A stretch of 64,000 bases of DNA, from assembly GCF_022229005.1 (NCBI RefSeq), contig NZ_JAKKFD010000005.1, positions 1 through 64,000 on the forward strand. The letters run 5' to 3'. Source of the DNA: Micromonospora trifolii. GTDB taxonomy: Bacteria > Actinomycetota > Actinomycetes > Mycobacteriales > Micromonosporaceae. Below the pieces are notes generated by a model that was not told the DNA's origin, made no database searches, and was given only the letters and a program-made list of their open reading frames with translations. The position numbers and the translations under genes were made by a program. Shown here piece by piece: positions 9,637 to 17,806 of the stretch (position 1 is the stretch's first letter; each line of letters begins with the position of its first letter).

Positions 9637-10284
9637 TCAGGTTCGCCGACGGCGTTCCTGTTCGAGTCGCTCGTCCTGGCGGCCCATCTCGTAGATGGCG
9701 TTGAGGCTGGTCGGTAATCGGCTGACGTTCTCCGGCACCGGGCCGGGATCCGGTGCCGGCCCGGAGTCTGGCACCGGATCGGGGTCGGGTGCGGCGGCGG
9801 GGACCGGGGCCCGGCGGCGCAGGAGCAGCAGACCCAGCACCGCGAGGACCGCCACGACCAGCAGGTACGACACGGGTGGCCAGGCATTCCGGGTGGGGTT
9901 GGCGAGCGCGGGCGGTGCGGTCGGTGCGGGGGTGTCGCCGTCGCGCCACGGCACTGTGGCCTCGCGGGTGCCGGTGCCCTCCCCGGCGGTGCGGCGATCG
10001 GGGGCTGCGGGTGCGGGAGCACCGCCCGCCGAACCGGCGGGCCTGGGGATCGCTGTGGGTTCCGCCGGGCTGGGCCGGCCGGCGACCGGCGGGCGACTCG
10101 GCGTGGCCGCCCCGGTGGGGGTGAGGCTCGGCGTCGGAGCGGCACTCGGGGTGTCGCCGCCGAGCAGGTCGTCGACGATCTGGCCGACGCCGCCGACGAT
10201 GTCACCGAGCGGATTCGAGGTGGCCGACGCTGACGGCGCGGGCGCGAGGGCGAGGGTCAGCGCGAGGACGACGACGGTAGGCAT
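9637..10284 (-). CDS. Hypothetical secreted, C-terminally membrane-anchored Pro/Ala-rich protein
   Basis: 215-residue protein not recognised as any family. It has a signal peptide (MPTVVVLALTLALAPAPSASA), a short helical stretch (LGDIVGGVGQIVDDLLGG), a long low-complexity Pro/Thr/Ala-rich region, one transmembrane helix near the C terminus (SYLLVVAVLAVLGLLLL) and a basic then acidic cytoplasmic tail ending EQERRRRT. Start ATG 10284 is preceded by GGAGGTGG. It lies downstream of the protease fusion on the same strand with 126 bp between them. Likely a cell-surface stalk or tether. Confidence 0.72.
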   Translation of the reverse strand: MPTVVVLALTLALAPAPSASATSNPLGDIVGGVGQIVDDLLGGDTPSAAPTPSLTPTGAATPSRPPVAGRPSPAEPTAIPRPAGSAGGAPAPAAPDRRTAGEGTGTREATVPWRDGDTPAPTAPPALANPTRNAWPPVSYLLVVAVLAVLGLLLLRRRAPVPAAAPDPDPVPDSGPAPDPGPVPENVSRLPTSLNAIYEMGRQDERLEQERRRRT

Positions 10285-10410
10285 GACGCCACCTCCGATA
10301 TGCCGGATCTGCCATGCACCGTATCGCATCGTGGGATCGCGTGGGTGACGCCGGCACACCGGGGCGGGGGCGCGTCTGGCGCTCACCCCCACCCGCGGTG
10401 TCGTTGGTGG

Positions 10411-11592
10411 TCAGACCGGCAGGCCACCCACCTGAGTGGAGATCCAGGATCGGATCGACGGCAGGTCGACGTAGATGGACGGGCCGGTGGCGCAGGTGGA
10501 GTTGTTGTTGCCGGCGCGACTCGTGGCGCCGATCAGGTTCCACACTCCGTTGACCCGGCGCACCTGCGGCCCACCCGAGTCGCCGTAGCAGGCGCCGGAG
10601 TTGCCGTTGGTGTTGTTGGTGCAGATCTCGTACGGGCCGTTGATGCCGGAGCACCGACTGTCGGCCACGATGGACGTATCGAGTTCGTTGGCCACGGCCG
10701 GAGCCGAACCGCAGCCCCGCGGGGCGCAGGTCTGACCCCAGCCGATGATCCGGGTGGCCGTGCCGACCGCGCCGGAGGTGCTCGGGATCGGGGCCGGCGC
10801 GTACGTGACCGAGCTGGCCAGTTGCAGCAGCTTGACGTCGACGCTCGGGTGGTTGACCGCCCGGGTAACCCGCACCACCGTCCCGCCGCTGGAACGGTTG
10901 GTGCTGCCCACGCGCACCGAGGACGGCGTCGAACAGTGCTTGGCGGTGACCGCCCAGTTGCCCTTGATCAGCGTGCCGGTGCAGCCGGAGACGTACACCA
11001 TGAAGGGGTAGTTCTCCGATGCCGGCCGGCCACCGACCACCAGCGGGCTGATGTCGGAGGCGCCGGTCCAGGTGTAGGTCGTGCTGGCCGGCGCGGTCAG
11101 GGTGCCGGCGAACAGCGAGTTCACCCGGCTCGCCTCGGCGGCGCTGGGGTTCGCGTTGCGGCAGGAGACCGGTGCGCTGCTGCCGGACATCAGGTCGGAG
11201 CAGAGGCCGGTGCGCCGGTCCGGCAGACCCAGGATGTGGCCGACTTCGTGGGTGGCGATGCGGGTGCGGTCGTAGCCCTGGTTGACTGCCGTGCGGCCCA
11301 TCCAGATCCGGCCCGAGCCGAGGCTGGTCGGTTGCGCGCGGGGCCAGCCGTCGTCGACGTAGATGGTGATGCTGGCCGGGGTGCCGGGCAGGAGTCGGAC
11401 GGTGCTGACCCGACTGTTCCAGATCTGCGCCGCCTGGTCGAAGTTGGTGCGGAACTCGCCGGTCCGGCTCGCGTCGTAGTAGACGGTGCGCACGGCGGCG
11501 GCCGGCGCACCGGTGGCGAGCTGAATCCCGGCCGCTGCCAGGATCGCCACCAGCATGGCCAGCGCCGCGCGTCTCAGTTGTCCTCGGAACAT
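10411..11592 (-). CDS. Secreted snapalysin (M7) - trypsin-like (S1) double protease
   Basis: 393-residue exported protein with two complete protease domains. After the signal peptide (1-33) comes an M7 snapalysin domain (about 35-165) with zinc motif HEVGHILGLPD: His115, Glu116, His119 and Asp125. A chymotrypsin-fold S1 domain follows, beginning at VVGGRPASENYPF (about 185), with triad His219 (TAKHC), Asp252 (VDVKLL) and Ser339 (CYGDSGGP). Cysteines are paired as usual for secreted S1 enzymes. VVGG at the S1 start suggests the trypsin domain is activated by cleavage, possibly by its own M7 half. Start ATG 11592 has GGGGAG upstream; an upstream in-frame start at 11697 would precede the signal peptide. 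Confidence 0.92.
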   Translation of the reverse strand: MFRGQLRRAALAMLVAILAAAGIQLATGAPAAAVRTVYYDASRTGEFRTNFDQAAQIWNSRVSTVRLLPGTPASITIYVDDGWPRAQPTSLGSGRIWMGRTAVNQGYDRTRIATHEVGHILGLPDRRTGLCSDLMSGSSAPVSCRNANPSAAEASRVNSLFAGTLTAPASTTYTWTGASDISPLVVGGRPASENYPFMVYVSGCTGTLIKGNWAVTAKHCSTPSSVRVGSTNRSSGGTVVRVTRAVNHPSVDVKLLQLASSVTYAPAPIPSTSGAVGTATRIIGWGQTCAPRGCGSAPAVANELDTSIVADSRCSGINGPYEICTNNTNGNSGACYGDSGGPQVRRVNGVWNLIGATSRAGNNNSTCATGPSIYVDLPSIRSWISTQVGGLPV

Positions 11593-11833
11593 CGGGTACT
11601 CCCCTGCTGTCGTCCGGCGGCCGTCGACCACCGGGTCATCGATGCACGTAGATATTAATGTGACGGCGATCGATGTTCGGCATAGCGGAAGCGTCATACC
11701 GGCGAGATGGCGGCTGTTACTCAGCGGTTACGTCGCGGCGAAGCGCCTGTGCCGGGGCAGGACGACGGTGACAGCAGAGGGTCACCGGCAGCGCCGCCGC
11801 GACGTGACCCCGGTACCGAACGGAGAAACCACA

Positions 11834-12397
11834 ATGAGGATCAGGAGCGCACTGACCGCGTTGGCGGTCGTCCTCGCCGGGCTGATCGCCAGCGCCGGCA
11901 GCAGCACCGCCGCGGGCACCACGACCGGAGCGGCGTACTGCGGGATCACCTGGGGCAGCGCGGAGAAGACGGCCGGCGCGCTGAGCGACGCCCCGCTGGT
12001 CGACGTACGGACGGGCCGGCACGACTGCTACGACCGGGTCGTGTTCGAGTTCGACGGCCCGGTGGACGGCTACGCGATCGGCTACGGCGAGACGTGGACC
12101 GAGGGCGAAGGGCTGGCGCTGTCGCCCTACACCGCCGGCGGCGCGCTGCTGCGGGTCTCGCTGCGGGCCCCGGCGTACGACGACGACCACCTGGGCACGG
12201 TGCCCTACGCGGTCGGCGAGCACGTGGGGAACCTGCTGCGCTACCCGACGCTGCGCGACGTGGTCTTCGGCGGCAGCTTCGAGGGCTACAGCACCTTCGC
12301 CGTCGGCATACGGGCGCGGTTGCCGTTCCGGGTGCTCGTGCTCGCCGGCCCCGGCACCCACAGCCGGGTGGTGCTCGACGTCGCCCACCAGTGGTGA
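11834..12397 (+). CDS. Secreted AMIN-like domain protein
   Basis: 187-residue exported protein with signal peptide MRIRSALTALAVVLAGLIASAGSS. The rest matches the actinobacterial AMIN-like domain pattern: GRHDCYDRVVFEFDGP near residue 60, an internal YDLGTVPY-like segment, and a closing RARLPFRVLVLAGPGTHSRVVLDVAHQW. AMIN-type domains generally bind cell-envelope polymers; no catalytic residues are visible. ATG 11834 is chosen since the signal peptide starts there, with CGGAGAAA upstream. Divergent from the protease fusion at 11592. I recognise the family only by pattern, so function stays open. Confidence 0.82.
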   Translation: MRIRSALTALAVVLAGLIASAGSSTAAGTTTGAAYCGITWGSAEKTAGALSDAPLVDVRTGRHDCYDRVVFEFDGPVDGYAIGYGETWTEGEGLALSPYTAGGALLRVSLRAPAYDDDHLGTVPYAVGEHVGNLLRYPTLRDVVFGGSFEGYSTFAVGIRARLPFRVLVLAGPGTHSRVVLDVAHQW

Positions 12398-12433
12398 TCG
12401 GAGCCGGCCGACCCGCCTGGGCGACACACTCAG

Positions 12434-13012
12434 TCAGACGTGCAGGGTGGGTCGATAGACGAGTTCCTGGGTGCGGCCGTCGAGGGTCCGGCTCCCGATC
12501 AAGTCCAGGTCGAAGTCGGCCGCGCCCTGGAAGATCGGCTCGGTGCCGGTCTGTCCGGTGATCACCGGGAAGACCGTCACCTGGACGAGGTCGACCAGCC
12601 CGGCGGCCATCAGCGCCCGGTTCAACGACAGGCTGCCGTGTGATCGCAGTGGCACGTCGGACTCCTGCTTGAGCCGGGCGACGACGTCGACGGCGTCGCC
12701 GGGCACGACTGTCGCGTCCGGCCAGTCGAGGGGGCCTTCCAGCGTGTTCGACACCACTGTCGCCGGGAGGTTCCTCATCCGGGTCACCCAGGCGTCGCGG
12801 ACCTCGGACTCGTCGGTGCTGGCGGCCAGCATCCGCGCGAACACCCGGTACGTGGTGGCACCCAACACCATGCGCTGCTCCGCGCCGTACGCGGACAGGC
12901 GGTGCGCGAGCAGTTCGGGGCCCTGCTTACCCCAGTACCCACCCCAGTTTCCGCTTGTGGTGCCGAAGCCGTCGAGGCTGGAAAAGACGTCGACGGTGTA
13001 GGTGGCGGTCAT
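12434..13012 (-). CDS. Dihydrofolate reductase family protein (RibD C-terminal fold)
   Basis: 192-residue cytosolic protein of the DHFR/RibD-C superfamily, which reduces pterin- or pyrimidine-like substrates with NADPH. It starts MTATYTVDVFSSLDGFG, with the typical VFxSLDG opening, and carries MVLGATTYRVF, a conserved Leu-rich region (SHGSLSLNRALMAAGLVDLVQV) and an F-P-V-I-T-G strand. It overlaps the upstream sigma factor gene by 4 bp, so it is the third gene of the DGPF-sigma-DHFR unit, and probably a member of that sigma factor's regulon. Not likely to be the essential folate enzyme. Confidence 0.88.
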   Translation of the reverse strand: MTATYTVDVFSSLDGFGTTSGNWGGYWGKQGPELLAHRLSAYGAEQRMVLGATTYRVFARMLAASTDESEVRDAWVTRMRNLPATVVSNTLEGPLDWPDATVVPGDAVDVVARLKQESDVPLRSHGSLSLNRALMAAGLVDLVQVTVFPVITGQTGTEPIFQGAADFDLDLIGSRTLDGRTQELVYRPTLHV

Positions 13013-14208
13013 GATGCTCTCCGTTCACTGGTGAGTTCGGTGCGACGTGTGTGCAGGTAGGCCCGCTCGGTCTCGTTGGTGGCCAGTGCCGCGGCCCGGT
13101 CGTAGGCGGCACGGGCCTCGTCGTCGCGTCCGAGCCGGGCCAGCAGTTCGGCCCGGGTGGCGGGCAGCCGGTGGTAGCCCGGGAGGGCGACGTCCTCCAG
13201 CGCGGCGAGGGCCACCGCCGGCCCGTGCACCTCGGCGACGGCAACCGCACGGTTGAGCGCCACGACCGGGGTTGGCGCGAGTGCGAGGAGTTGGTCGTAC
13301 AGTGCCAGTACCTGCGGCCAGTCGGTGGCGGCGCCGTCGGTGTGCACAGCACTGATCGCGGCCTGGATCTGGTACGGGCCGGGCCGGTTGCGGCGCAGGC
13401 AGCGGCGGACCAGGTCATGGCCCTCGGCGATCAGCGGCGCGTTCCACAGTGACCGGTCCTGGTCGGCCAGCAGGACCAGTTCACCGGTCGGGCCGAGCCG
13501 GGCCGGGCGGCGCGCCTCGGTCAGCAGCAGCAGGGCGAGCAGGCCCAGGACCTCGGGCTCGTCGGGCATCAACGCGGCGAGTTCGCGGGCGAGCCGGATC
13601 GCCTCGGCGCACAGGTCAGTCCTGATCAGCGGGCCGGCGGTGGACGCGTAACCCTCGTTGAACATCAGGTAGAGCACGGCGAGGACGGGCGGCAGCCGGT
13701 CCGGCAGCTCATGTTCGGCCGGCACCCGGTACGGGATGGCGGCGTCACGGATCTTCTTCTTGGCGCGCACGATCCGCTGGGCGACGGTCGCCTCCTGGAC
13801 CAGGTAGGCCCGGGCGATCTCCGGCACTTCGAGGCCGCCCAGCAGGCGCAGGGTGAGCGCCGTCCGCGCCTCCGGAGCCAGCGCGGGGTGACAGCAGGTG
13901 AAGATGAGTCGCAGCTGGTCGTCGCGCACCGGTCCCACCTCCGAGGGCTCATCCTGGTGATACAGCAGCAGGGCCTGGGCGTGCCGGGCCTCGCGGGTCG
14001 ACTCCCGGCGAAGCCGGTCGACGGCACGGTTACGTGCGGTGGTCACGATCCAGGCGCCCGGGTTCGGCGGCAGGGTCTGCCACTTCTGCAGCGCCGTGGT
14101 GAAGGCGTCCTGGACGGCCTCCTCGGCGAGGTTGATGTCACCGAGGAGGCGGGCCAGGGTGGCGACGCAGCGGCCGTACTCCGCGCGGTAGATGCTCGCC
14201 AGGTCCAT
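13009..14208 (-). CDS. ECF42-type RNA polymerase sigma factor with C-terminal TPR-like extension
   Basis: 399-residue sigma factor: region 2 (MDLASIYRAEYGRCVATLARLLGDINLAEEAVQDAF), region 4 (RTALTLRLLGGLEVPEIARAYLVQEATVAQRIVRAKKKI), then about 220 residues of helical TPR-like extension. That extension plus an adjacent DGPF protein is the hallmark of the ECF42 group, which has no anti-sigma factor and is thought to be governed through the C-terminal extension. Start ATG 14208 begins at the conserved region; 14328 is an in-frame upstream start overlapping the YCII gene. Coupled to the DHFR-like gene by a 4-bp overlap and 20 bp downstream of the DGPF gene. Confidence 0.93.
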   Translation of the reverse strand: MDLASIYRAEYGRCVATLARLLGDINLAEEAVQDAFTTALQKWQTLPPNPGAWIVTTARNRAVDRLRRESTREARHAQALLLYHQDEPSEVGPVRDDQLRLIFTCCHPALAPEARTALTLRLLGGLEVPEIARAYLVQEATVAQRIVRAKKKIRDAAIPYRVPAEHELPDRLPPVLAVLYLMFNEGYASTAGPLIRTDLCAEAIRLARELAALMPDEPEVLGLLALLLLTEARRPARLGPTGELVLLADQDRSLWNAPLIAEGHDLVRRCLRRNRPGPYQIQAAISAVHTDGAATDWPQVLALYDQLLALAPTPVVALNRAVAVAEVHGPAVALAALEDVALPGYHRLPATRAELLARLGRDDEARAAYDRAAALATNETERAYLHTRRTELTSERRAS

Positions 14209-14228
14209 GTCGGGACGCCGGCCCCTGG

Positions 14229-14582
14229 TCAGGCCTGGGACAGGTCGTCGAAGGGGCGCACCTCGACCGGTCCGCAGGCCACCGCGCACCTCTCGGCCCA
14301 GGCCAGCGCCGCGTCCAGGTCCGCGCACCTGATGACCCAGAACCCGGCGATGTGCTCCTTCGTCTCGGCGAACGGCCCGTCGCTCATGACGGTGGTGCCG
14401 TTCTCGACCCGGACGACGGTGGCGCTGTCCGGCGAGGTGAGGCCCCCGCCGAAGACCCAGGCGCCGGTGGCCTGCATGTCGTCGTTGATCCGGCCCGTCT
14501 CCTTGAACATGGTCTGCGTCTCCTCGTCGGTCGGCGTCGGCGCGCCCTCGACGACGTGCACGGACAGCAGGTACTGCTTCAT
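14229..14582 (-). CDS. YCII-related (DGPF domain) protein
   Basis: 117-residue single-domain protein of the YCII/DGPF family, with the diagnostic SDGPFAETKEHIAGFWVI near residues 69-86. The fold is ferredoxin-like; activity in this group is unproven. It is first in the unit with the ECF42 sigma factor (20 bp gap) and DHFR-like gene, the arrangement described for ECF42 loci, where DGPF genes are the main sigma targets. ATG 14582 is preceded by GGAGG. No sigma-specific promoter motif could be confirmed upstream. Confidence 0.9.
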   Translation of the reverse strand: MKQYLLSVHVVEGAPTPTDEETQTMFKETGRINDDMQATGAWVFGGGLTSPDSATVVRVENGTTVMSDGPFAETKEHIAGFWVIRCADLDAALAWAERCAVACGPVEVRPFDDLSQA

Positions 14583-14621
14583 GACGATCCTCCAGTAGGT
14601 CGATGGTCAGATGGGTGCAGG

Positions 14622-15035
14622 TCAGACGGCCAGGCGGCGCGCGACAGCGGGGATCACGATCGCGGCCGCGACCAGGTGGGTGAGCATCAGCAGCGCCTTG
14701 GTGGCCACCCCGGCGTCGGCGATCACGTCGGGCACCAGGGACAGGGCCGTCAGCACCACAGTCGTGCGGACGAACGTGAACCGGGGGCGCCGGGCGAAAC
14801 GCGCCAGCGACGCGGCGATGAGCACGCCGATCAGCGAGAAGACGGCGGTCAGCACGCCGAACCCCGTCACGGGGATCGGGGCGTCGCCCAACTCGAGGCT
14901 GATGCCGGCCAGGTGTCCGGCGGCGGCGACGGCCATGGTGGCGACGCTCGCCGCGACAGTGGCGGCGACACCGGTCCGGATCACCGCACCGACGTTCGAC
15001 GTGGCGGCGCGGGTCGTGTTCGCAGTGGCGGTCAT
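14622..15035 (-). CDS. DUF6069-type small integral membrane protein
   Basis: 137-residue membrane protein with four predicted helices: AVIRTGVAATVAASVATMAVAAAGH, FGVLTAVFSLIGVLIAASLA, TTVVLTALSLVPDVIA and ALLMLTHLVAAAIVIPAVAR. The pattern (helix 1, ISLELGDAPIPVTGFGVLT loop, basic RFARRPR turn) is that of DUF6069 proteins of actinobacteria, with unknown function. ATG 15035 has GGAGGGC upstream; the upstream in-frame start at 15188 is poor. It precedes the DGPF-sigma-DHFR unit on the same strand with a 39-bp gap and may be co-transcribed with it. Confidence 0.8.
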   Translation of the reverse strand: MTATANTTRAATSNVGAVIRTGVAATVAASVATMAVAAAGHLAGISLELGDAPIPVTGFGVLTAVFSLIGVLIAASLARFARRPRFTFVRTTVVLTALSLVPDVIADAGVATKALLMLTHLVAAAIVIPAVARRLAV

Positions 15036-15222
15036 CGTGCCCTCCAGTGGGTGTGCGGCCCGTTGCGATGCCGGGCTCTCACCAGGGCTACGAACTGAGC
15101 CGATCCCAATCGACAGGCACGCCCAAGAATTTGTCGAAGACTTTCGACAGCGAGGCAGTTTCGGGACCTGACGGGCGAGCCCGACCACCGATTCTCGCAG
15201 CTTGGCCGACCGGTAACCGACG

Positions 15223-15252
15223 GCACGCCGGCTGGATCACCGGCCGGCGTGC
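15223..15252 (-). terminator. Terminator hairpin after EEP-fold gene
   Basis: A perfect 10-bp stem (GCACGCCGGC and complement) with a 10-nt loop lies 20 bp past the stop of the upstream minus-strand gene. Confidence 0.6.
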
Positions 15253-15271
15253 GGTCCAGCTGGGTGGGTCG

Positions 15272-16234
15272 TCAGTAATTCACGTAGGCGGTCACGGCGC
15301 GGTGCTCGGAGTACTCGCCGCCGGTCATCGACGGCGTGATGGTAGCGGCGTTGCTGAAGCCGTTGCCGCTCTTGACCAGCAGGAAGTCGATCCGCCGACT
15401 GCCGTTGGTGTCGTACGCCGAGGAGCAGTCGCGGCTGCCGCACTTCTCGGCGATCGGGTCGCGGTACCCGTCGGCCTTGCCGTCGTTCCACCAGCCCGCG
15501 TCCTCGGGCTCGGCGTTGGCATCGCCCGCGACGATCTTCAGGGCGCCACCGAGTCGGTCCATCGCCTCGTCGGCCTCCTTGATGTTCTCGTCGGCGCACA
15601 GGGGCCCGTGCCAGGTGTTGGTCGGCCAGTGGATCGAGGCCACCGACACGTCCTCGTTGCGGAGGTTGTCGTGCAGTCGGACGGCGATGTTGTGGACGCG
15701 GTCCTGGCTGCTGCGCGTGGGTTCGAGGTTCTGGCACCCACCGGTGCCGGCGTCGTAGTCCTCTGGGGCGTCGGATCGCCACCGGGTGGCGTCCTCGAAC
15801 GTGAACCGGTCCGAGCGGTAGATGACCGCGTTGGTCTGCTGGTTCTTCAGCTTGCCGCAGGTGCTGGTGTAACCCATCGAACCCGGGCTCGCGATCGCGA
15901 TCTGTCCGGCGTACGTACCGGGCAGTTCGTCGGAGAGGCGCCGCGTGAGGGTGTCGAGTTGCGTCTGGTTGGACACCTGCTGCACGGTGAAGATGTCCGG
16001 GCTCAGCGGCCGGCCTTTGAGGTAGGTGATCAGGCGGTCCCAGCTGTACCCGTCCGCGCAGGAGCTCGGCAGCCAGTTCTCGATGTTGTTGTTGTAGACC
16101 ACCAGGTAACTCGTCGAGGTGTTCACGGCCGCCTGGGCCCCGGTCGAACTGGCGACGCTGATCGCCGCGGTGGTGAGGATCGTGGTGAGCGCTGCGGCGG
16201 TGCCGCGCAGGAAACGGCTACGACGGATGGACAT
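15272..16234 (-). CDS. Secreted endonuclease/exonuclease/phosphatase-fold protein with altered active site
   Basis: 320-residue exported protein: signal peptide ending AQA (about 38-40), then an EEP (DNase I-like) domain. Recognisable blocks are VYNNNIENW, SPDIFTVQQVSN, SIHWPTNTW, IVAGDANAEPEDAG, RIDFLLVKSG and SEHRAVTAYV. Two usual metal/catalytic positions differ from the family: the Glu of the xQEV motif is Gln (VQQV), and the Asp of the final SDH is Glu (SEH). The rest of the fold, including GDAN and the last His, is kept. It may therefore be a specialised or weakened nuclease or phosphodiesterase. Start ATG 16234 has GAGGAG upstream. A terminator follows. Confidence 0.85.
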   Translation of the reverse strand: MSIRRSRFLRGTAAALTTILTTAAISVASSTGAQAAVNTSTSYLVVYNNNIENWLPSSCADGYSWDRLITYLKGRPLSPDIFTVQQVSNQTQLDTLTRRLSDELPGTYAGQIAIASPGSMGYTSTCGKLKNQQTNAVIYRSDRFTFEDATRWRSDAPEDYDAGTGGCQNLEPTRSSQDRVHNIAVRLHDNLRNEDVSVASIHWPTNTWHGPLCADENIKEADEAMDRLGGALKIVAGDANAEPEDAGWWNDGKADGYRDPIAEKCGSRDCSSAYDTNGSRRIDFLLVKSGNGFSNAATITPSMTGGEYSEHRAVTAYVNY

Positions 16235-16278
16235 CTTCGCTCCTCTGTACGCCAAACAGCCGGCATCGAAATGGGGCC

Positions 16279-17106
16279 TCAGAGCGTGCGCTGGTACTCC
16301 TCCCAGGTCCGCTTCGGGCTGACCGCCGGTCCATCATCGACGCCCCGGTTGGCGAGGCCGTTACGACCGAGGTAATAGTCGCCGGCCTGGTTCTGCGCAC
16401 CGGTCGACTGGTCGGTGTCGGAGAGCGCGATGGCGTGGATGTGGTAGCCCCAGTCGCCCTGGGCCGGGGTCCGCAGCCACGCGGCAAATCCCACGGTGCG
16501 CAGTCGACGCAGCACGTCCGTCCGGACCGCCGAGGAGAGACCGCTGACCGACAGGTCGAGCGCGCCGCCGCCGTCGTGCGTGCCGGCGGAGGCGCCCACA
16601 CCGCTGCTGTACGAGCCCTGCGTGATGCCGAGTTGGCGGCCGAGCAGGCGTTCGGCCTCGAACAGCATCGACCTGGTGCGGGTGTTGACCTGCACACCGC
16701 GCAGTGTCACCACGCTGCCGGGCGAGATCGCCCTGGCCACTGTGTACCGCCCCTCGCCGAGCGATCGCAGCGACGACGGGCCGGGCAGACCTGTGGCGTC
16801 GAGACCGGTATAGCCCAGCGACCGCTGGTACGCGGCGTACGCGGCGATCGTGCTGGTGCCGAAATGACCGTCGACGTACGCCGACGAGAGCAGCCCTCTC
16901 GCCTGGAGTGCGCGCTCCACCAGCAGGACGCTGTCCTTGGCCCCCTCGGTCAGCGCGGTGTCCGGCCGACGCGGGTCGATCTGCGCCGCCTTGATCAGCG
17001 CCTCCATGTCCAGCTGCGGCAACGCGGCCGAGGCCGGGCCAGCCAGCGGTACGGCGCCGACCACCGCCGCACCGGCGGCGACGAGCAGGTTCCTTCTCGT
17101 GAGCAC
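16279..17106 (-). CDS. Exported peptidoglycan-binding protein with M15-like C-terminal domain
   Basis: 275-residue protein with a Tat-like signal (MLTRRNLLVAAGAAVVGAVPLAGPASA). A peptidoglycan-binding type 1 repeat follows (about 60-115; ALQARGLLSSAYVDGHFGTSTIAAYAAYQ). The C-terminal region has GTHDGGGALDLS and WGYHIHAIAL, the spaced His/Asp pairs seen in M15-type D,D-peptidases, so a zinc peptidase acting on cell wall is likely. Starts at GTG 17106 with CGGAGG upstream. Single gene, 45 bp upstream of the EEP-fold gene on the same strand; both are secreted and could be one unit. Confidence 0.83.
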   Translation of the reverse strand: MLTRRNLLVAAGAAVVGAVPLAGPASAALPQLDMEALIKAAQIDPRRPDTALTEGAKDSVLLVERALQARGLLSSAYVDGHFGTSTIAAYAAYQRSLGYTGLDATGLPGPSSLRSLGEGRYTVARAISPGSVVTLRGVQVNTRTRSMLFEAERLLGRQLGITQGSYSSGVGASAGTHDGGGALDLSVSGLSSAVRTDVLRRLRTVGFAAWLRTPAQGDWGYHIHAIALSDTDQSTGAQNQAGDYYLGRNGLANRGVDDGPAVSPKRTWEEYQRTL

Positions 17107-17283
17107 GCTTCCTCCGTAAGATATCGGCAGATCTACATTCCGGAATGAAGCTATTCTTCAATGCGGGAGCTGAGTTGTCACCCCGCTGGGGCGTACCAAC
17201 GTCCTCGGGACCGCCTCCCACCGGTAGACACGGATGGTTGGGACCGACCGGCCCCGACCATCCGATGGCGCCAGTCCGACCGG

Positions 17284-17658
17284 CTAGCTGCCGGAACTCC
17301 GCTGGGTCGGGTCGGGCGCCTGCCCGCCCGCCTCGTCGGCGAGGTGCCAGACCTCGCGCATCGGGGCCCACCAGTCCCCCGAGCCGGGCTCGGCGATCGA
17401 CTCCTGACACGGGTCGGTCAGCTTCCACCACTCCTGCGTCTGCGGGTCCGCCGCGATCAGCCGCAGGTCGGCCTCGTAGTCGTCGCCCACGTACTCGTAG
17501 TAACCGAAGAGCAGGTCGTCGTGGAGGAAGATGGTGTAGTTGCGGAAGTTCGCCTCGCGCAGCGTCTTCTCCACGCTCGGCCAGACGGCGGCGTGCAACC
17601 GCAGGTAGGTCTCCCGCTGCTCGGGGCGGAGTCGGATCACGCAGCCATGACGTTTCAC
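17284..17658 (-). CDS. rhaM: L-rhamnose mutarotase
   Basis: 124-residue enzyme that interconverts alpha and beta anomers of L-rhamnose. With GTG 17658 as start, the protein begins MKRHGCVIRLRPEQRETYLRLHAAVWP and the catalytic Tyr18 and His22 of the Escherichia coli enzyme fall at exactly those positions, which supports this start over the in-frame one at 17703. Later motifs NYTIFLHDDLLFGYYEY and WWKLTDPCQES are typical. It stands alone here, without rhamnose kinase or aldolase genes, facing away from the two-component system at 17807. Confidence 0.92.
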   Translation of the reverse strand: MKRHGCVIRLRPEQRETYLRLHAAVWPSVEKTLREANFRNYTIFLHDDLLFGYYEYVGDDYEADLRLIAADPQTQEWWKLTDPCQESIAEPGSGDWWAPMREVWHLADEAGGQAPDPTQRSSGS

Positions 17659-17806
17659 GTCGTGCCCTTTCGTGTCAACTGGTTCAGGGGTGCCCAAGGG
17701 CACCTGACCGTAGCCGTTGGACAGTGCCCGGAGGGGGCCAGCCGGCCACCGATGTCGACCGTTTTGCCAGGACTACGCACTGTGGCGCCGGGTCTACCCT
17801 CGGGTG

